Source: CBDBBY01 sp965205055
GTDB lineage: Bacteria > Pseudomonadota > Alphaproteobacteria > Rhodobacterales > Rhodobacteraceae
Assembly: GCA_965205055.1 (NCBI GenBank)
Contig: OZ242030.1
Span: 1,736,001-1,800,000, forward strand
Reading direction: 5' to 3'
Length of the DNA: 64,000 bases
A program made the translations under genes and the position numbers. A model generated the notes under the pieces. That model saw only the letters and a list, made by a program, of their open reading frames with translations, searched no databases and was not told the origin of the DNA. Shown here piece after piece: positions 8,661 through 18,285 of the stretch (positions are counted from its first letter, which is position 1; the number at the start of each line of letters is the position of its first letter).

Positions 8661-9200
8661 GCATCGGCCACGACAATGGTCAACAAGTTGCGGGCAGCGT
8701 GGCGGCGCAACTGATCGGCAACGCGTTGCCCTGCGTTCAGCAGAACCTGCTGCTGGTCGTCGGCGTCGCGTTTCGATGCCAACAGGAGCGCGAGATGGGA
8801 TTCCGGCGGGTGCTCCGGTCCAAGTTTCCGCACCTGCGGATTGTGGAGCGGGTATTCTCGGATGAAATCCCCGAGACCACCCACGAACAGCTCAGCAGCT
8901 TTTTTTGAAACCAGGGACCTGCCGTCAGCCATATACAACGTTGCGGGCGCGAACCGGGGCATCGCTCAGGCGCTGGAAGAGTCCGAGGCCGCCGAGTCCA
9001 CGATATTCGCCGGCCATAAGCTGACCCCGGTATCACAGGGCCTGCTCGAATCCGGAACAATGGACTATGTGATCTCCTACGACTTCAATGCGGAACTGCG
9101 GGCAGCGGTCCAGTGGGTCGATGCGTTCCACAACGGCGTCGAAGGCGATCCGGGCCCCACGCCGATACTCTTGCACACGCGATACAACTGCAGCACTTAA
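8661..9200 (+). pseudogene. LacI-family regulator remnant (ligand-binding domain only, frameshifted)
   Basis: The plus strand encodes the sugar-binding half of a LacI-type regulator in two frames. The first part runs through REMGFRRVLRSKFPHLRIVE to about 8908. The second runs from about 8906 with AIYNVAGANRGIAQALEE and GHKLTPVSQGLLESGTMDYV to the stop at 9200. The frames meet at a run of seven T (8899-8905), so one indel there broke the gene. The N-terminal helix-turn-helix is absent. The opposite-strand ORF over this stretch is a shadow. Confidence 0.72.
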
Positions 9201-9261
9201 CGACCGCTTGAAAATCAGACATAGATCGTCCACCTTATCTTTGCCTTACCGAGTTGTTGCC

Positions 9262-9537
9262 ATGTCCGTTAATGACCGATTGACCACTATTGTCTCCGCC
9301 ACGGGCCAGATCGTCCTGCCCCGACCGATCCTACAATCACTCGGGTGGCGTTCCGGTACGAAGCTGGCCGTTGAAAACATGCCAGAAGGTGTTTTGCTCA
9401 AGCCTGCGTCTGTCTTGGAAGAAACCAGCCCATCAGAAGTATTCGGGATGCTGAAATGGACCGGCAAGCCCAAAACACTCGAAGAGATGGAAGCTGGAAT
9501 CCTGGCCGAGGCGAAACGTCGACACGATCACGATTGA
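9262..9537 (+). CDS. AbrB/MazE-type antitoxin (VapB-like)
   Basis: 91 residues from ATG 9262. The N-terminal swapped-hairpin DNA-binding region is visible (TTIVSATGQIVLPRPILQSL), followed by an acidic and basic tail for toxin binding. The open frame extends upstream, but that part overlaps the LacI remnant and is not conserved in pattern. It is followed at once by a broken PIN toxin. As a stand-alone antitoxin it could still bind its own promoter. Confidence 0.82.
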   Translation: MSVNDRLTTIVSATGQIVLPRPILQSLGWRSGTKLAVENMPEGVLLKPASVLEETSPSEVFGMLKWTGKPKTLEEMEAGILAEAKRRHDHD

Positions 9538-9641
9538 TGCCAATATCGTCTTGCACTTTCTGACGGGCGAAGATCGCCCAGAGGGAGATGGCCGAGGGAG
9601 ATGGCTTTGCTGGCACAACGTTTGTTTTGGAAACTGATTAA
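9518..9641 (+). pseudogene. Truncated PIN-domain toxin (VapC) remnant
   Basis: Overlapping the end of the antitoxin in another frame, the sequence reads TITIDANIVLHFLTGEDRP, the start of a PIN ribonuclease with its first catalytic Asp. In a second frame it reads AGTTFVLETD before a stop at 9639-9641. A PIN toxin needs about 130 residues. Here only about 40 codons remain, with an internal deletion or frameshift, so the toxin is dead. Confidence 0.7.
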
Positions 9642-9778
9642 ATTTTGCGCAGTGTTTCCGAGCGTGCACGAGACGAAATCTGCGACCTTTTCTATCAATC
9701 CGCTTCGGTTGGATGTTAATGTCAAAATATTTTGCGAAGGTTTCTAAACTTACCGACTATTCATACCAAATTCGAAGC

Positions 9779-11281
9779 TTATGTTGCCCACTCGTTGTGC
9801 AACTCCAATAAATCGTCTTCAAAATCAGGCATGTAGTGTCCAGGCTCCGAAAACTGGAGTTGCTTTACCCTTGACCCTGATCTAGCACCTGATTTCGAAA
9901 AGGCCCAGACACCAACGTTTGACTCGTCCAACGCCGGCTCCACCACATCACAAATTCGATCAATTGGCACGCTCCGGCCCGATGCAGATTCATTTCGTTT
10001 TCGTAAAACGATGTTGTTCAGGCAACTCACTACCCACTCACTATGTGTCGTAACGATCACCTTTATTCCCGCTTGGACCAACAACGCGAGGAGTCTTGTT
10101 AGCTGAATCTGCATTTTCGGATGCAAGTGCGATTCGGGTTCTTCAATAATCAAAGTTTGACCCTCGTCGACTACATACCGCAAATACAGAACTAGAGGAG
10201 TCATTTCAGACACCATCGACGAAGCATTCATCAACTGAAGTTCACTCTTCCAACCATCCGGCCGATAACGAAAATCTGGGTAATTTATTGCCTTGGTTCT
10301 TCCCAAGACAACCGACCCTTTCAATACCGAAGATTCCATCCTATCAGCAACTTCTCGCAATGCTGCGCGCGTTCTCTCCCTTTTTCCCGATTCAGTCCTC
10401 GTGCTAACTATTTCGTCCATTGCAACCAGTCCGCGCAGAAAATCCGACAATACTCCCGAAAGCGGCGGAACGTCCGTTCCGGGCAACAGACCGGCAGTAG
10501 GCGCACTACTTAGTAGCGCATTTACCACTGCTCTATGGGAATGCATTACCCCGGTGCGATCCGCAGGCAAATAGTATGCTCTCTTTGCCATGGTAGGCAT
10601 CACAGCTTTATATACCTCGCGTGCAACTCCAGCTCTAAGGTTGCTCATCCGCTCGCCGTCGCTTGAAAACAAGCCACGCTGATCTGCGGCCTGATTGATC
10701 AGCTGCTCAATGTTTTCGAGATTCAACTGACATTCACTTCGACCGATAATCTCAACTTGACATCCATGACCCAGTTCGGAAATCAAGATTTTGGGTTCAT
10801 AATCGTACGCATTATCAGTCTGAATCAAGCGAACTAGCGTTCTTTTTCTTCTCGCAAATTTTCTTCTCAAGTCGGAATCATTCTTAATTCCGAAGCTTCG
10901 AGTGATCTCAAACATCAACGAATTGTTACTGCCATGAATGAATTGCACAAGCTCCGTCAAATGCTCTGGCCCCAATTCGACAATCTTTTTGGCATTTCCG
11001 GATATAGCATCCTCTACCAAATGACCGATGTATTGGTCTGTCTTTGGGTTTGCCATTGCTTCGGAATCAGCCCGGCGGCGCAGTACTGAATAGGACATCT
11101 CATACCGATTTGCTATTGCGCAGTGAAATGCATAAATCAAGATAGCCAAGTATGACTTTCCAGTATTGTTCGGCCCAACAAAAACGGTTAGCGGGCGCAA
11201 CTCGATTTTGGCCGACTTTATTGGACCAAAGTCATCGATTTCCAAGATGGGCAACGCCCTATCGTTTTTCTGTTCTGTCAT
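9779..11281 (-). CDS. AAA-family ATPase, ABC/OLD-like (AAA_15/AAA_21)
   Basis: 500 residues from ATG 11281 (MTEQKN). A 24-codon upstream extension is less likely. Walker A-like GPNNTGKS follows a typical SMC/OLD start (LEIDDFGPIKSAKIELRPLT). The C-terminal ATPase half has LIIEEPESHLHPKMQ (Walker B with D-loop) and VTTHSEWVV. No TOPRIM domain is attached and no nuclease gene follows. The region is clearly AT-richer than its neighbours, a sign of transfer. Such lone ATPases are common in defence islands, but function here is unproven. Confidence 0.82.
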   Translation of the reverse strand: MTEQKNDRALPILEIDDFGPIKSAKIELRPLTVFVGPNNTGKSYLAILIYAFHCAIANRYEMSYSVLRRRADSEAMANPKTDQYIGHLVEDAISGNAKKIVELGPEHLTELVQFIHGSNNSLMFEITRSFGIKNDSDLRRKFARRKRTLVRLIQTDNAYDYEPKILISELGHGCQVEIIGRSECQLNLENIEQLINQAADQRGLFSSDGERMSNLRAGVAREVYKAVMPTMAKRAYYLPADRTGVMHSHRAVVNALLSSAPTAGLLPGTDVPPLSGVLSDFLRGLVAMDEIVSTRTESGKRERTRAALREVADRMESSVLKGSVVLGRTKAINYPDFRYRPDGWKSELQLMNASSMVSEMTPLVLYLRYVVDEGQTLIIEEPESHLHPKMQIQLTRLLALLVQAGIKVIVTTHSEWVVSCLNNIVLRKRNESASGRSVPIDRICDVVEPALDESNVGVWAFSKSGARSGSRVKQLQFSEPGHYMPDFEDDLLELHNEWAT

Positions 11282-11579
11282 CGATGTGTCATAATTGTTT
11301 TGGCATGAGTCAACATAGCCATCAGGCGACCTTGTGCAAGCACTTGAACGCATTCGATTACCGCGGCCGCGCGTTCCACGATTTTGAACTAAATCGGTTC
11401 CGCGTTCTCGCGTGTCGCCAGAGTTTCGCGCTCCCGTTTGAGTTCAACTTCCGTATTTCAACTGTGGCATTGCGTTCCCGTTGCCGATGCTGACGAAGGC
11501 CGATGTCAAAGTGGAGTCGCAAAGAGTGGTGAACACATAGAGCGTCTTCAGTTGATTGATGATGCGACGGACGGCAGCG

Positions 11580-12746
11580 TTACCGTTCATCCGTTTTTGT
11601 CAAGATTCTGGGAAGGCATTTTTCATGATCGTAAAACGGCAGTTCGATGATTTCGCATTTCGCACGATCATATTTTTCGGAACGCAGTGTCAGCGTACGG
11701 CCTGACCAATCGCTTGCAGCCTCGAATCGCGCATAGCCGATCCCGGATTCAAGGAACGGAGAGAAAGCACCTGTCGTCACGCGGCCTACCTGTTTGTTTC
11801 CGTCAAGAATCAGATCTCCTGAAGCCGGAACGGTCTCGGGCGTGCGCACTCCGAAAAGGAGCTTGCGGCGAGGGGCGGTCAACAATGCCTCGCGGCCAAT
11901 GAATCCCTCTTTCTCAAGATCGATGAACTTTTCCAGACCCGCTTCGAAAGGGGTCGTCGTCGTGTCGAAGTCGCTTCCGCTGTCCAGAATGCCTGCTTCA
12001 ATCCGTCGGATGTTCATTGAAGTCATGGCGCAAAAGACCATCCCTCGCTCCGTTCCGGACTGCATCAGATCTCCCCACAACCGAGCGCAATCGGTGCGAT
12101 CGCCCAAGGTATAGATCTCATACCCCAACTCGCCGGACCAACCTGTGCGCGAGACAAATATCTCTTGGCCACCAATCCGAACAAAGCCGCATCCGAAATA
12201 TTTCATTGTCTCGTCGACCTCGCCGCTGGATGCCGCATGCATGATTTCGAACGATTTCGGACCTTGAAGCTGAAGCACGCGCGAGCGGGGATCGGATATG
12301 GTGACGGCGTAACCGCGCCGGTGAGCAAGCAGCCAAGTGTCCAGATCGCCATCCGGTTGCACAAACCAGAACCGGTTGTCAGACAATCGAAACAAAATGC
12401 CGTCCATGAACAGGCCGCCCTCATGCGTGCACAGAAGCACGTAGCGGCCGCGTCCCGGCCGCAAATCCGCAATTCGGCGCGCGCATATTCTTTCCAGAAA
12501 GGGCAATACATCCGGGCCGGAAAGTTCCACTGGCCGTTCGGGCACATCGAAGAGCGCCGCGCTTCGCCGCAACGCCCAATAGCCCTCGACCGGATCATCG
12601 CCGCTGTGTTGCGCGAATAATCGACCCACCGCGAACCGCAGTACGGTGTCCTCGTTCGCATAAAGATGGTGGAACGGCGAGAGCTCGTTACTGCCAATGT
12701 AGACTGGAAAAACCCGGGCAGTGTCCAACGAAGCGCGACTACTCAT
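11580..12746 (-). CDS. GcvT-family aminomethyltransferase/demethylase, DmdA-like
   Basis: 388 residues. GAGGG lies about 10 bases before the ATG. The order of motifs follows GcvT/DmdA proteins: DPVEGYWALRRSAALFDVPE, ELSGPDVLPFLERI, RYVLLCTHEGGLFMDGILFR, SDPRSRVLQLQGPKS, FVSRTGWSGELGYEIYT and MNIRRIEAGILD. These proteins move a methyl or methylene group to tetrahydrofolate. It is a clear paralogue of the protein at 37050-38231 over the full length. Unlike that copy it stands alone, separated from the GMC oxidoreductase by an AT-rich insertion. Confidence 0.83.
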   Translation of the reverse strand: MSSRASLDTARVFPVYIGSNELSPFHHLYANEDTVLRFAVGRLFAQHSGDDPVEGYWALRRSAALFDVPERPVELSGPDVLPFLERICARRIADLRPGRGRYVLLCTHEGGLFMDGILFRLSDNRFWFVQPDGDLDTWLLAHRRGYAVTISDPRSRVLQLQGPKSFEIMHAASSGEVDETMKYFGCGFVRIGGQEIFVSRTGWSGELGYEIYTLGDRTDCARLWGDLMQSGTERGMVFCAMTSMNIRRIEAGILDSGSDFDTTTTPFEAGLEKFIDLEKEGFIGREALLTAPRRKLLFGVRTPETVPASGDLILDGNKQVGRVTTGAFSPFLESGIGYARFEAASDWSGRTLTLRSEKYDRAKCEIIELPFYDHEKCLPRILTKTDER

Positions 12747-13288
12747 TCTACAATCCCTCTTCCCGGTCCGTTTCCCGTATTTTGCGCAGCCGAGCGCAGA
12801 CTCGAAGCCATCGAACTGATCTTCGGCGGTCTTGTCCAGCGATTCATTCGATTACGCGGCGAAAATCCTTGATATGGCGGCACACTGTTCCAATCGCATT
12901 CGTCGAACTCCGTACCTGTATTTTAACATTCACGAGATACAGTTCCTAATCCAACCTCGATCGCAGCCGATTCGGACCCCGAACAGTCGTAAAAAAATCT
13001 GCACCCGAAAAATCCATTGACACAAGCGAGTGGAATAGGCAGAATGCCGGGCAATAACGGTTGCAAGCTACTATCCCGTGCCGAACTGATCAAGAGGATA
13101 AGGAATAAAATCTGCGTCCGACGACCAACTTCAAATTCAAACCTCGTCCGACAACCCGGCAATTCTATTGATCAGTGTGCTGTCGAAGTAAAGACAGATG
13201 AGATTATTTGGATGAGGGGAGTTGAAGAATGAAGTTTAGGAAAGGGAAAAAGTTACGACAGGTTTTATGGAAGTAAAGGTGGAAAACG
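12747..13288. other. AT-rich intergenic stretch upstream of the Panacea gene
   Basis: 542 bp with falling GC content. A 71-codon open frame at 13017-13232 (plus) has no convincing ribosome site and no recognisable domain. It could be a small partner of the Panacea protein, but nothing supports this directly. No repeats or RNA gene were seen. Confidence 0.3.
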
Positions 13289-13804
13289 ATGACAAGAAAT
13301 ATTCAAGTACCTCCGGCTACAGCAATGGAGATTGCAAACTGGTTTCTGATAAAGGGTTGGAGAGAAGAAAAATATCGTTGCGATCAGTTGAAGCTGTACA
13401 AGCTAGTTTACTATGCACATGCTTGGCATTTGGGAAACGGTGCGGGCCCGCTTTTTTCTGAGACAGTCGAAGCGTGGCCACACGGACCTGTAGTTCCGGA
13501 ACTGTATCAAGTATTCAAGGCCGCTGGTAGGAATCCAATCTTTTTTTTGGGCGGCTATTTGGGTAGCTATTCAGTGTACGCCGGAAAGTTGGAGACGAAT
13601 CTGGAAAAAATTTGGAAAACTTACAAGAAACATTCGGGCATTTCGCTATCCAATGCAACCCATCACCCGGGTGAACCATGGAGAGTCGTGGCAGAAAGTT
13701 GCGACGTCAGATCTAAGCCTCCTATTCCCAATGATACAATCGCAGGTATTTTTCGTAAGAAAGTAGAAAAAATCTCAAATGAAGAAAATTCGCAAGATTG
13801 TTAG
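13289..13804 (+). CDS. Panacea-domain (DUF4065, SocA/GepA-like) antitoxin
   Basis: 171 residues. The Panacea signature is recognisable: ANWFLIKG near the start, then QLKLYKLVYYAHAWHLG, then ETVEAWPHGPVVPELY at about 55-70. Panacea (PanA) proteins are promiscuous antitoxins encoded next to diverse toxins. The gene lies in an AT-rich island placed between two GC-rich minus-strand metabolic genes. The partner toxin is not obvious. Small hydrophobic frames follow (13881-13955 and 13901-14131). Confidence 0.8.
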   Translation: MTRNIQVPPATAMEIANWFLIKGWREEKYRCDQLKLYKLVYYAHAWHLGNGAGPLFSETVEAWPHGPVVPELYQVFKAAGRNPIFFLGGYLGSYSVYAGKLETNLEKIWKTYKKHSGISLSNATHHPGEPWRVVAESCDVRSKPPIPNDTIAGIFRKKVEKISNEENSQDC

Positions 13805-13880
13805 GTTTTTAAAACCGAGTGAAAACATTCGCCAATAATTCACGCAGATAACGTTAAGAAGCGATTCTATCGCTCACAGC

Positions 13881-13955
13881 ATGAAGACTATACACAAAGT
13901 ATGGGACTCAGAAGGCACCTTTTTTTGGATAATATACATATTTGGATTTTTCTGA
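13881..13955 (+). CDS. Possible tiny hydrophobic peptide downstream of the Panacea gene
   Basis: 24 codons: MKTIHKVWDSEG, then a hydrophobic end (TFFWIIYIFGFF). A second overlapping frame (13901-14131, 76 codons) has two hydrophobic stretches but no clear ribosome site. Small membrane peptides are among known Panacea partners, so either could be the toxin. No sequence family was recognised, and both may be chance frames in AT-rich DNA. Confidence 0.25.
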   Translation: MKTIHKVWDSEGTFFWIIYIFGFF

Positions 13956-14179
13956 TCGTGATATTGAAAACCTTAAATGTTTTTGAACGTTCAATTTGCG
14001 TGTTAGTTGCGTTAGTAACAACATCTAAAATAAAGGCAATGGCCTCGATTATGTTGTGCTTAAATATTTTTTTCGACCCATTTAGGCCAAAGCACTGCGC
14101 GACATTCCTAGTTTTTCCGGCAGGCGATTGAGTTATTCGCTTGGGGCCGAAACAGTTGCATCCGTTTCAGCAACATGCG

Positions 14180-15838
14180 CTATCTCTGGCTCCTCTCGAA
14201 ACTCGGATGCTGCCATACGGATGCGTCGATGCGCGGCAAACTGGGTCTGCCTAGAACGGCATCGCTTAACTTTTCCGCAATCATGAGGGTCGGACAGTTT
14301 GTATTGCCGTTCGTGACATATGGCATGATCGACGCGTCCACGACACGCAATCCGCCGACCCCGTGCACTCGGCCTTCGGCGTCCACGACCGCGCCGTGAT
14401 CGTGGGTGGAGCCCATGCGCGCCGTGCCCGACAAATGCCATTGCGTTGCCAATTCGGAATTCAAATGAATGTCGAGTTCAGCATCGCTTCGGGCGTCGGA
14501 TCCTGGGAAAATCTCGGCTTTGCAAAGGGCTCTGAAGGCTGGCTGGCCAACCAATTCGCGTACGAATCTTATACCCGCGCGCAACAGCTCGCGGTCGCGC
14601 GGGTCTTTCATATAGTTCACCTGAATGCGCGGCGGGCTGTCCGGATTTTTGTCGCGCAAGGTTACGGCGCCCCGGCTGTGCGGCCGCATCAATCCCACGT
14701 GGATCTGAAAGGCATGTTCCGGTAGCGGTTCCCATCCCTCTTCGTCCACTGCAAGCGGAGAAGTCGTGAGTTGCAAATCCGGATAGACGACACCGGGCGC
14801 CGAGCGGATGCAGCCCACAACTTCGAATTGGTTGCTCGCGCAAACGCCGTCGCGAGTGAACATCCACCTGATCCCTGCTGCCAAGCGATTCACGGGGCGA
14901 GTCTTGGGCCAGACGGAAACGGGTTGGGCGCATCGATACTTCAAAACGAAGTCCGGATGGTCCTGCAAGTTCTGCCCTACGCCGGGCAGGTCATGCTCTA
15001 CGGCTATGCCCATATCCCGCAAATGCTCAGCAGGCCCTATTCCAGAAAGCATCATGAGATGGGGGCTGCCAACCGCCCCTGCGCTCAAGATCACTTCCTT
15101 GCGGGATCGTACAATCGTCTCCGCGCCGTTCCTCTTGTAGCGCACACCGGCCGCACGACCGTTTTCCAACAAGATGCAACTGACTTTCGACTTTGTAAGA
15201 ATGGTTAGATTCGAACGACTTCGCACGGGCTCGAGATATGCTCTCGAAGCGCTCCAACGCTCGCCCCGAAAAACGGAACTGTCCAATAGCCCGAAGCCCT
15301 CTTGGCGGTAGCCATTGATGTCATCGGTCAGCGGATATCCCGCTTGTTCCCCGGCTTTCAAAAACGCGCGAAAGATTGGATTGGCAACTTCCGGGCGCAA
15401 TACTTTGAGCGGCCCGGCGTCGCCACGAAAGTCGTCCCCGCCGCCGCTGTAGGTCTCCATCCGCCTGAAATAGGGCAGCACGTCGGCATATCCCCACCCG
15501 TTGCAGCCCGCTTGCCGCCACCCGTCGAAGTCGAGCGCGTGACCACGAATGTATACCATCCCGTTGATTGAGGACGAACCGCCCAAGGTTTTGCCCCTGT
15601 GGTGCGTGATCCGGCGGCCATTGAGCTCGCATTCAGGTTCGCCGCTGAACGCCCAGTTGAATTTGGTGCTTTTGAGATTGGCAAGCACAGCTGCGGGGAT
15701 TCTCAGAGAAAGACCGGAGTCCTTTTGTCCAGCCTCAATCAATAGCACTCGATTTTCATTGTCGGCGGACAGCCGGTTGGCCAATACGCACCCCGCCGAT
15801 CCGGCGCCGACAATGACAAAGTCGAATTCCATCCGCAT
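14180..15838 (-). CDS. GMC-family oxidoreductase (choline dehydrogenase-like)
   Basis: About 552 residues from the ATG at 15838 (or 15832). The FAD site VIVGAGSAGCVLANRLS is at the N-terminus, with the GMC signature regions GGSSSINGMVYIRG and GAVGSPHLMMLSGIGP. The catalytic His is in WHLSGTARMG, and the C-terminus has VDASIMPYVTNGNTN. The enzyme oxidises an alcohol with FAD, and choline, PEG or another alcohol are all possible. The adjacent GcvT-like gene and, on the other side, the divergent transporters hint at methylated-amine metabolism, but this is weak. Confidence 0.9.
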   Translation of the reverse strand: MRMEFDFVIVGAGSAGCVLANRLSADNENRVLLIEAGQKDSGLSLRIPAAVLANLKSTKFNWAFSGEPECELNGRRITHHRGKTLGGSSSINGMVYIRGHALDFDGWRQAGCNGWGYADVLPYFRRMETYSGGGDDFRGDAGPLKVLRPEVANPIFRAFLKAGEQAGYPLTDDINGYRQEGFGLLDSSVFRGERWSASRAYLEPVRSRSNLTILTKSKVSCILLENGRAAGVRYKRNGAETIVRSRKEVILSAGAVGSPHLMMLSGIGPAEHLRDMGIAVEHDLPGVGQNLQDHPDFVLKYRCAQPVSVWPKTRPVNRLAAGIRWMFTRDGVCASNQFEVVGCIRSAPGVVYPDLQLTTSPLAVDEEGWEPLPEHAFQIHVGLMRPHSRGAVTLRDKNPDSPPRIQVNYMKDPRDRELLRAGIRFVRELVGQPAFRALCKAEIFPGSDARSDAELDIHLNSELATQWHLSGTARMGSTHDHGAVVDAEGRVHGVGGLRVVDASIMPYVTNGNTNCPTLMIAEKLSDAVLGRPSLPRIDASVWQHPSFERSQR

Positions 15839-16208
15839 GATCGCCCGCACCGACTCAAATGGCCGCGAAGCCATTGAACGTCAGCACGTACGGAACCTCC
15901 GCCAGTGCATCTTTCCGACTTTCGTATTCCAAATCCGGCTTATCGACAAGAAACTCGCAGACCGCAATGCATCGCCGCTGTCCAGCGAGGGATTTCCCGA
16001 ATTGAGCTGCTGAGTGGTCAGCCGACCGTTCGTATCGATAGGTCCATTCGGCTCGGGGTCAATTGGGGTTGCTTTGATTCAATTGCAGTTGTGAAACTAC
16101 CGGACGATGCCGGACGGCGATGGGCATGTGCTGCGATGCTTGGCTTGCTTGTTTGTCCGGCCTGCCGTAACGGCACAGCCCTGACATCCCTCTGGCTCAA
16201 GCCGCCGA
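15839..16208. promoter_or_regulatory. Divergent intergenic region between GMC oxidoreductase and DMT transporter
   Basis: 370 bp separate two divergent genes, so promoters for both are expected here. Small frames across it are not convincing and no operator repeats were identified by eye. Confidence 0.3.
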
Positions 16209-17111
16209 ATGACTTTGTCTTTCAGTATTGATCTCCGCGCACGCATCGCTTGCCTTTACGCCGGGGCGGTCTGGGGGCTCTTCTGGATTCCGCTTCGAGG
16301 TCTGGAGACGGCCGGCACGCATAGCCTCTGGATCACCGCTGTCTATTTTTTGGTGCCCTTGTGCTGCCTCGCTCCGGTCCTTCTGTGGCGCGCGCGGGCA
16401 GTCTTTCAAGGCGGCATGAAACTGCAGGTCACCGCCGCTCTCGCAGCACTTGCCATCACTCTTTACTCGGTCGCGATCATCTATACGGATGTCGTGCGAG
16501 CCATGCTGCTCTTTTATCTCACGCCGATTTGGAGCACGCTCCTGGCGCGGGCAATGCTGCGCGAGGCCATCACTCCATTGCGCATTCTGGCCATGGCTTC
16601 GGCGCTCGTCGGCATGCTTACGATATTCGGGCTGGGAGCAAATTTTCCCCTGCCTCGCAATGCAGGCGATTGGCTCGGGCTGATCGCAGGCATTGTCTGG
16701 GCCTTCGCAGCAGTAAGATTGAATCAGGATCGTCATCTGCCTTCGATTGACATGACTGTCGTGTTTTTCCAGTGGGCTGCGATCTATTCGCTGGCCGCCG
16801 CGCTGGCACTTGCGCCGCGCGGCGGTCCGGACGGCGATCTGCTGCTGACCGTCCTGCCATGGCTGGTGCCCGTCATCGCAATCATGATCGTGCCCGGGAC
16901 TTTCGCCTCGCTCTGGGGACCCAGATTTCTCAGCCCGGGCCTCGTGGGACTCCTGTTCATGGCCGAGATTATCGTAGGCGCGATTTCGGCGGCCCTTTTG
17001 GCAGGCGAACCCTTCGGATGGCGCGAGGTCGCGGGCGTCGTTCTGATCGCTGGCGCGAGCTTGGTGGAACCAATCGGCTCCTTCCTTTCTCGCGACAGAA
17101 GCGCGTCATGA
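16209..17111 (+). CDS. DMT-superfamily (EamA) transporter, first of a tandem pair
   Basis: 300 residues with about ten membrane segments arranged as two EamA halves. It starts with ACLYAGAVWGLFWIPLRGLE and ends with GASLVEPIGSFLSRD. It probably exports or imports a small metabolite across the inner membrane. The gene at 17140 encodes a protein of the same length with the same motifs throughout, so the pair arose by tandem duplication and may work as a heterodimer or as two substrate variants. Confidence 0.85.
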   Translation: MTLSFSIDLRARIACLYAGAVWGLFWIPLRGLETAGTHSLWITAVYFLVPLCCLAPVLLWRARAVFQGGMKLQVTAALAALAITLYSVAIIYTDVVRAMLLFYLTPIWSTLLARAMLREAITPLRILAMASALVGMLTIFGLGANFPLPRNAGDWLGLIAGIVWAFAAVRLNQDRHLPSIDMTVVFFQWAAIYSLAAALALAPRGGPDGDLLLTVLPWLVPVIAIMIVPGTFASLWGPRFLSPGLVGLLFMAEIIVGAISAALLAGEPFGWREVAGVVLIAGASLVEPIGSFLSRDRSAS

Positions 17112-17139
17112 TTCAGCATGCCTGCGTAGGGCGCGTCCC

Positions 17140-18036
17140 GTGCTAGGCACGGTCGAGGCCAGGGCAAGGCTTGCCTGTCTATATGCCGGAGCAGTCTGGG
17201 GACTTTTCTGGATACCGCTCAGGGCAATGCAAGAGGCCGGGCTGCACGATCTGTGGATCACCACGATCTACTTCATGTTGCCGTCGCTTTGCATGCTGCC
17301 GATTTTGGGACTGCGATGGCGGGCGACATGGCGAGGCGGATTGGCTTTGCAAATTACGGTTTTGGTGAGCGGCGCCGCGCTGGCCTTGTACTCCGCGGCA
17401 ATCGTCTTTACCGACGTCGTTCGGGCGCTGATGCTGTTCTATCTCATGCCAATCTGGAGCATCCTCTTGGCGCGAGCAGTGCTGAATGAACGAATTACCG
17501 CCATTCGGGTAATCTCGATGGGGCTTGCGGCATTGGGCGTGTTGACGCTTTTCGGGTTGGGCGCAGGCGTTCCGATTCCCCGAAACGTCGGCGATTGGAT
17601 GGGGCTCGCGGCAGGCATGCTCTGGGCCGTCGCTATGGTCCGCGTCCGCATGCATGGCGAACATAACGCCGCCGACCTGACTGTCGGATTTTTCCTTTGG
17701 GGATTGATCCTGTCTTTGGGATTCGCGCTTGCCATTGCGCCATCGCATGTGCCGTCCATTGGGCAAACCGCACCGGTTCTGCCGTTGCTCGTCGGCTTTG
17801 TATTGCTGCTCGTGATACCCGGCTCTTTCGCAGGGCTTTGGGGGCCGAAATTCCTCAATCCCGGCGTCACCGGGCTTTTGTTCATGTCCGAATTCGTGGT
17901 CGGCACGATCTCCGCCGCGCTGCTTGCGGGAGAGCCTTTCGGCATTCGCGAGTTTGCGGGGGTGATGCTGATCGCGGGTGCGAGTCTTCTTGAACCGCTT
18001 TCCTCTATTCTGGCGCGGGACCGGGCACGCAACTGA
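17140..18036 (+). CDS. DMT-superfamily (EamA) transporter, second of a tandem pair
   Basis: 298 residues from a GTG start 28 bp after the first copy. ACLYAGAVWGLFWIPLRAMQ, GDWMGLAAGMLWAVAMVRVR and LAGEPFGIREFAGVMLIAGA match the first copy position by position. Divergence is moderate, so the duplication is not recent. The family has two EamA domains and ten predicted helices. Confidence 0.85.
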   Translation: MLGTVEARARLACLYAGAVWGLFWIPLRAMQEAGLHDLWITTIYFMLPSLCMLPILGLRWRATWRGGLALQITVLVSGAALALYSAAIVFTDVVRALMLFYLMPIWSILLARAVLNERITAIRVISMGLAALGVLTLFGLGAGVPIPRNVGDWMGLAAGMLWAVAMVRVRMHGEHNAADLTVGFFLWGLILSLGFALAIAPSHVPSIGQTAPVLPLLVGFVLLLVIPGSFAGLWGPKFLNPGVTGLLFMSEFVVGTISAALLAGEPFGIREFAGVMLIAGASLLEPLSSILARDRARN

Positions 18037-18285
18037 GTTTGATCACTGCACGGCAGGTTTCGAGCTTGCGGCAAATGTTCCTGATGAATTTTCAGCGTAA
18101 GCCCCACTGCCGCAATTGCGACCGCCTCAAGCGTGATCAACTCAAGTTTGCCCTTCAATAAATACTTTGAAATTTCATTTTTTGCTACTGCCGTTGCCGA
18201 GTACGCTTTCGCCTCGCTAAATGACCGGTTCCCTCTTCAAGAGAATCGCTTAGGCGATCAGATCATCAACTTTCAATTGAGTTGT

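Noticed and set aside
8522..8962. 146-codon minus-strand frame
   Set aside because: It overlaps the LacI ligand-binding remnant on the plus strand, which has clear family motifs.
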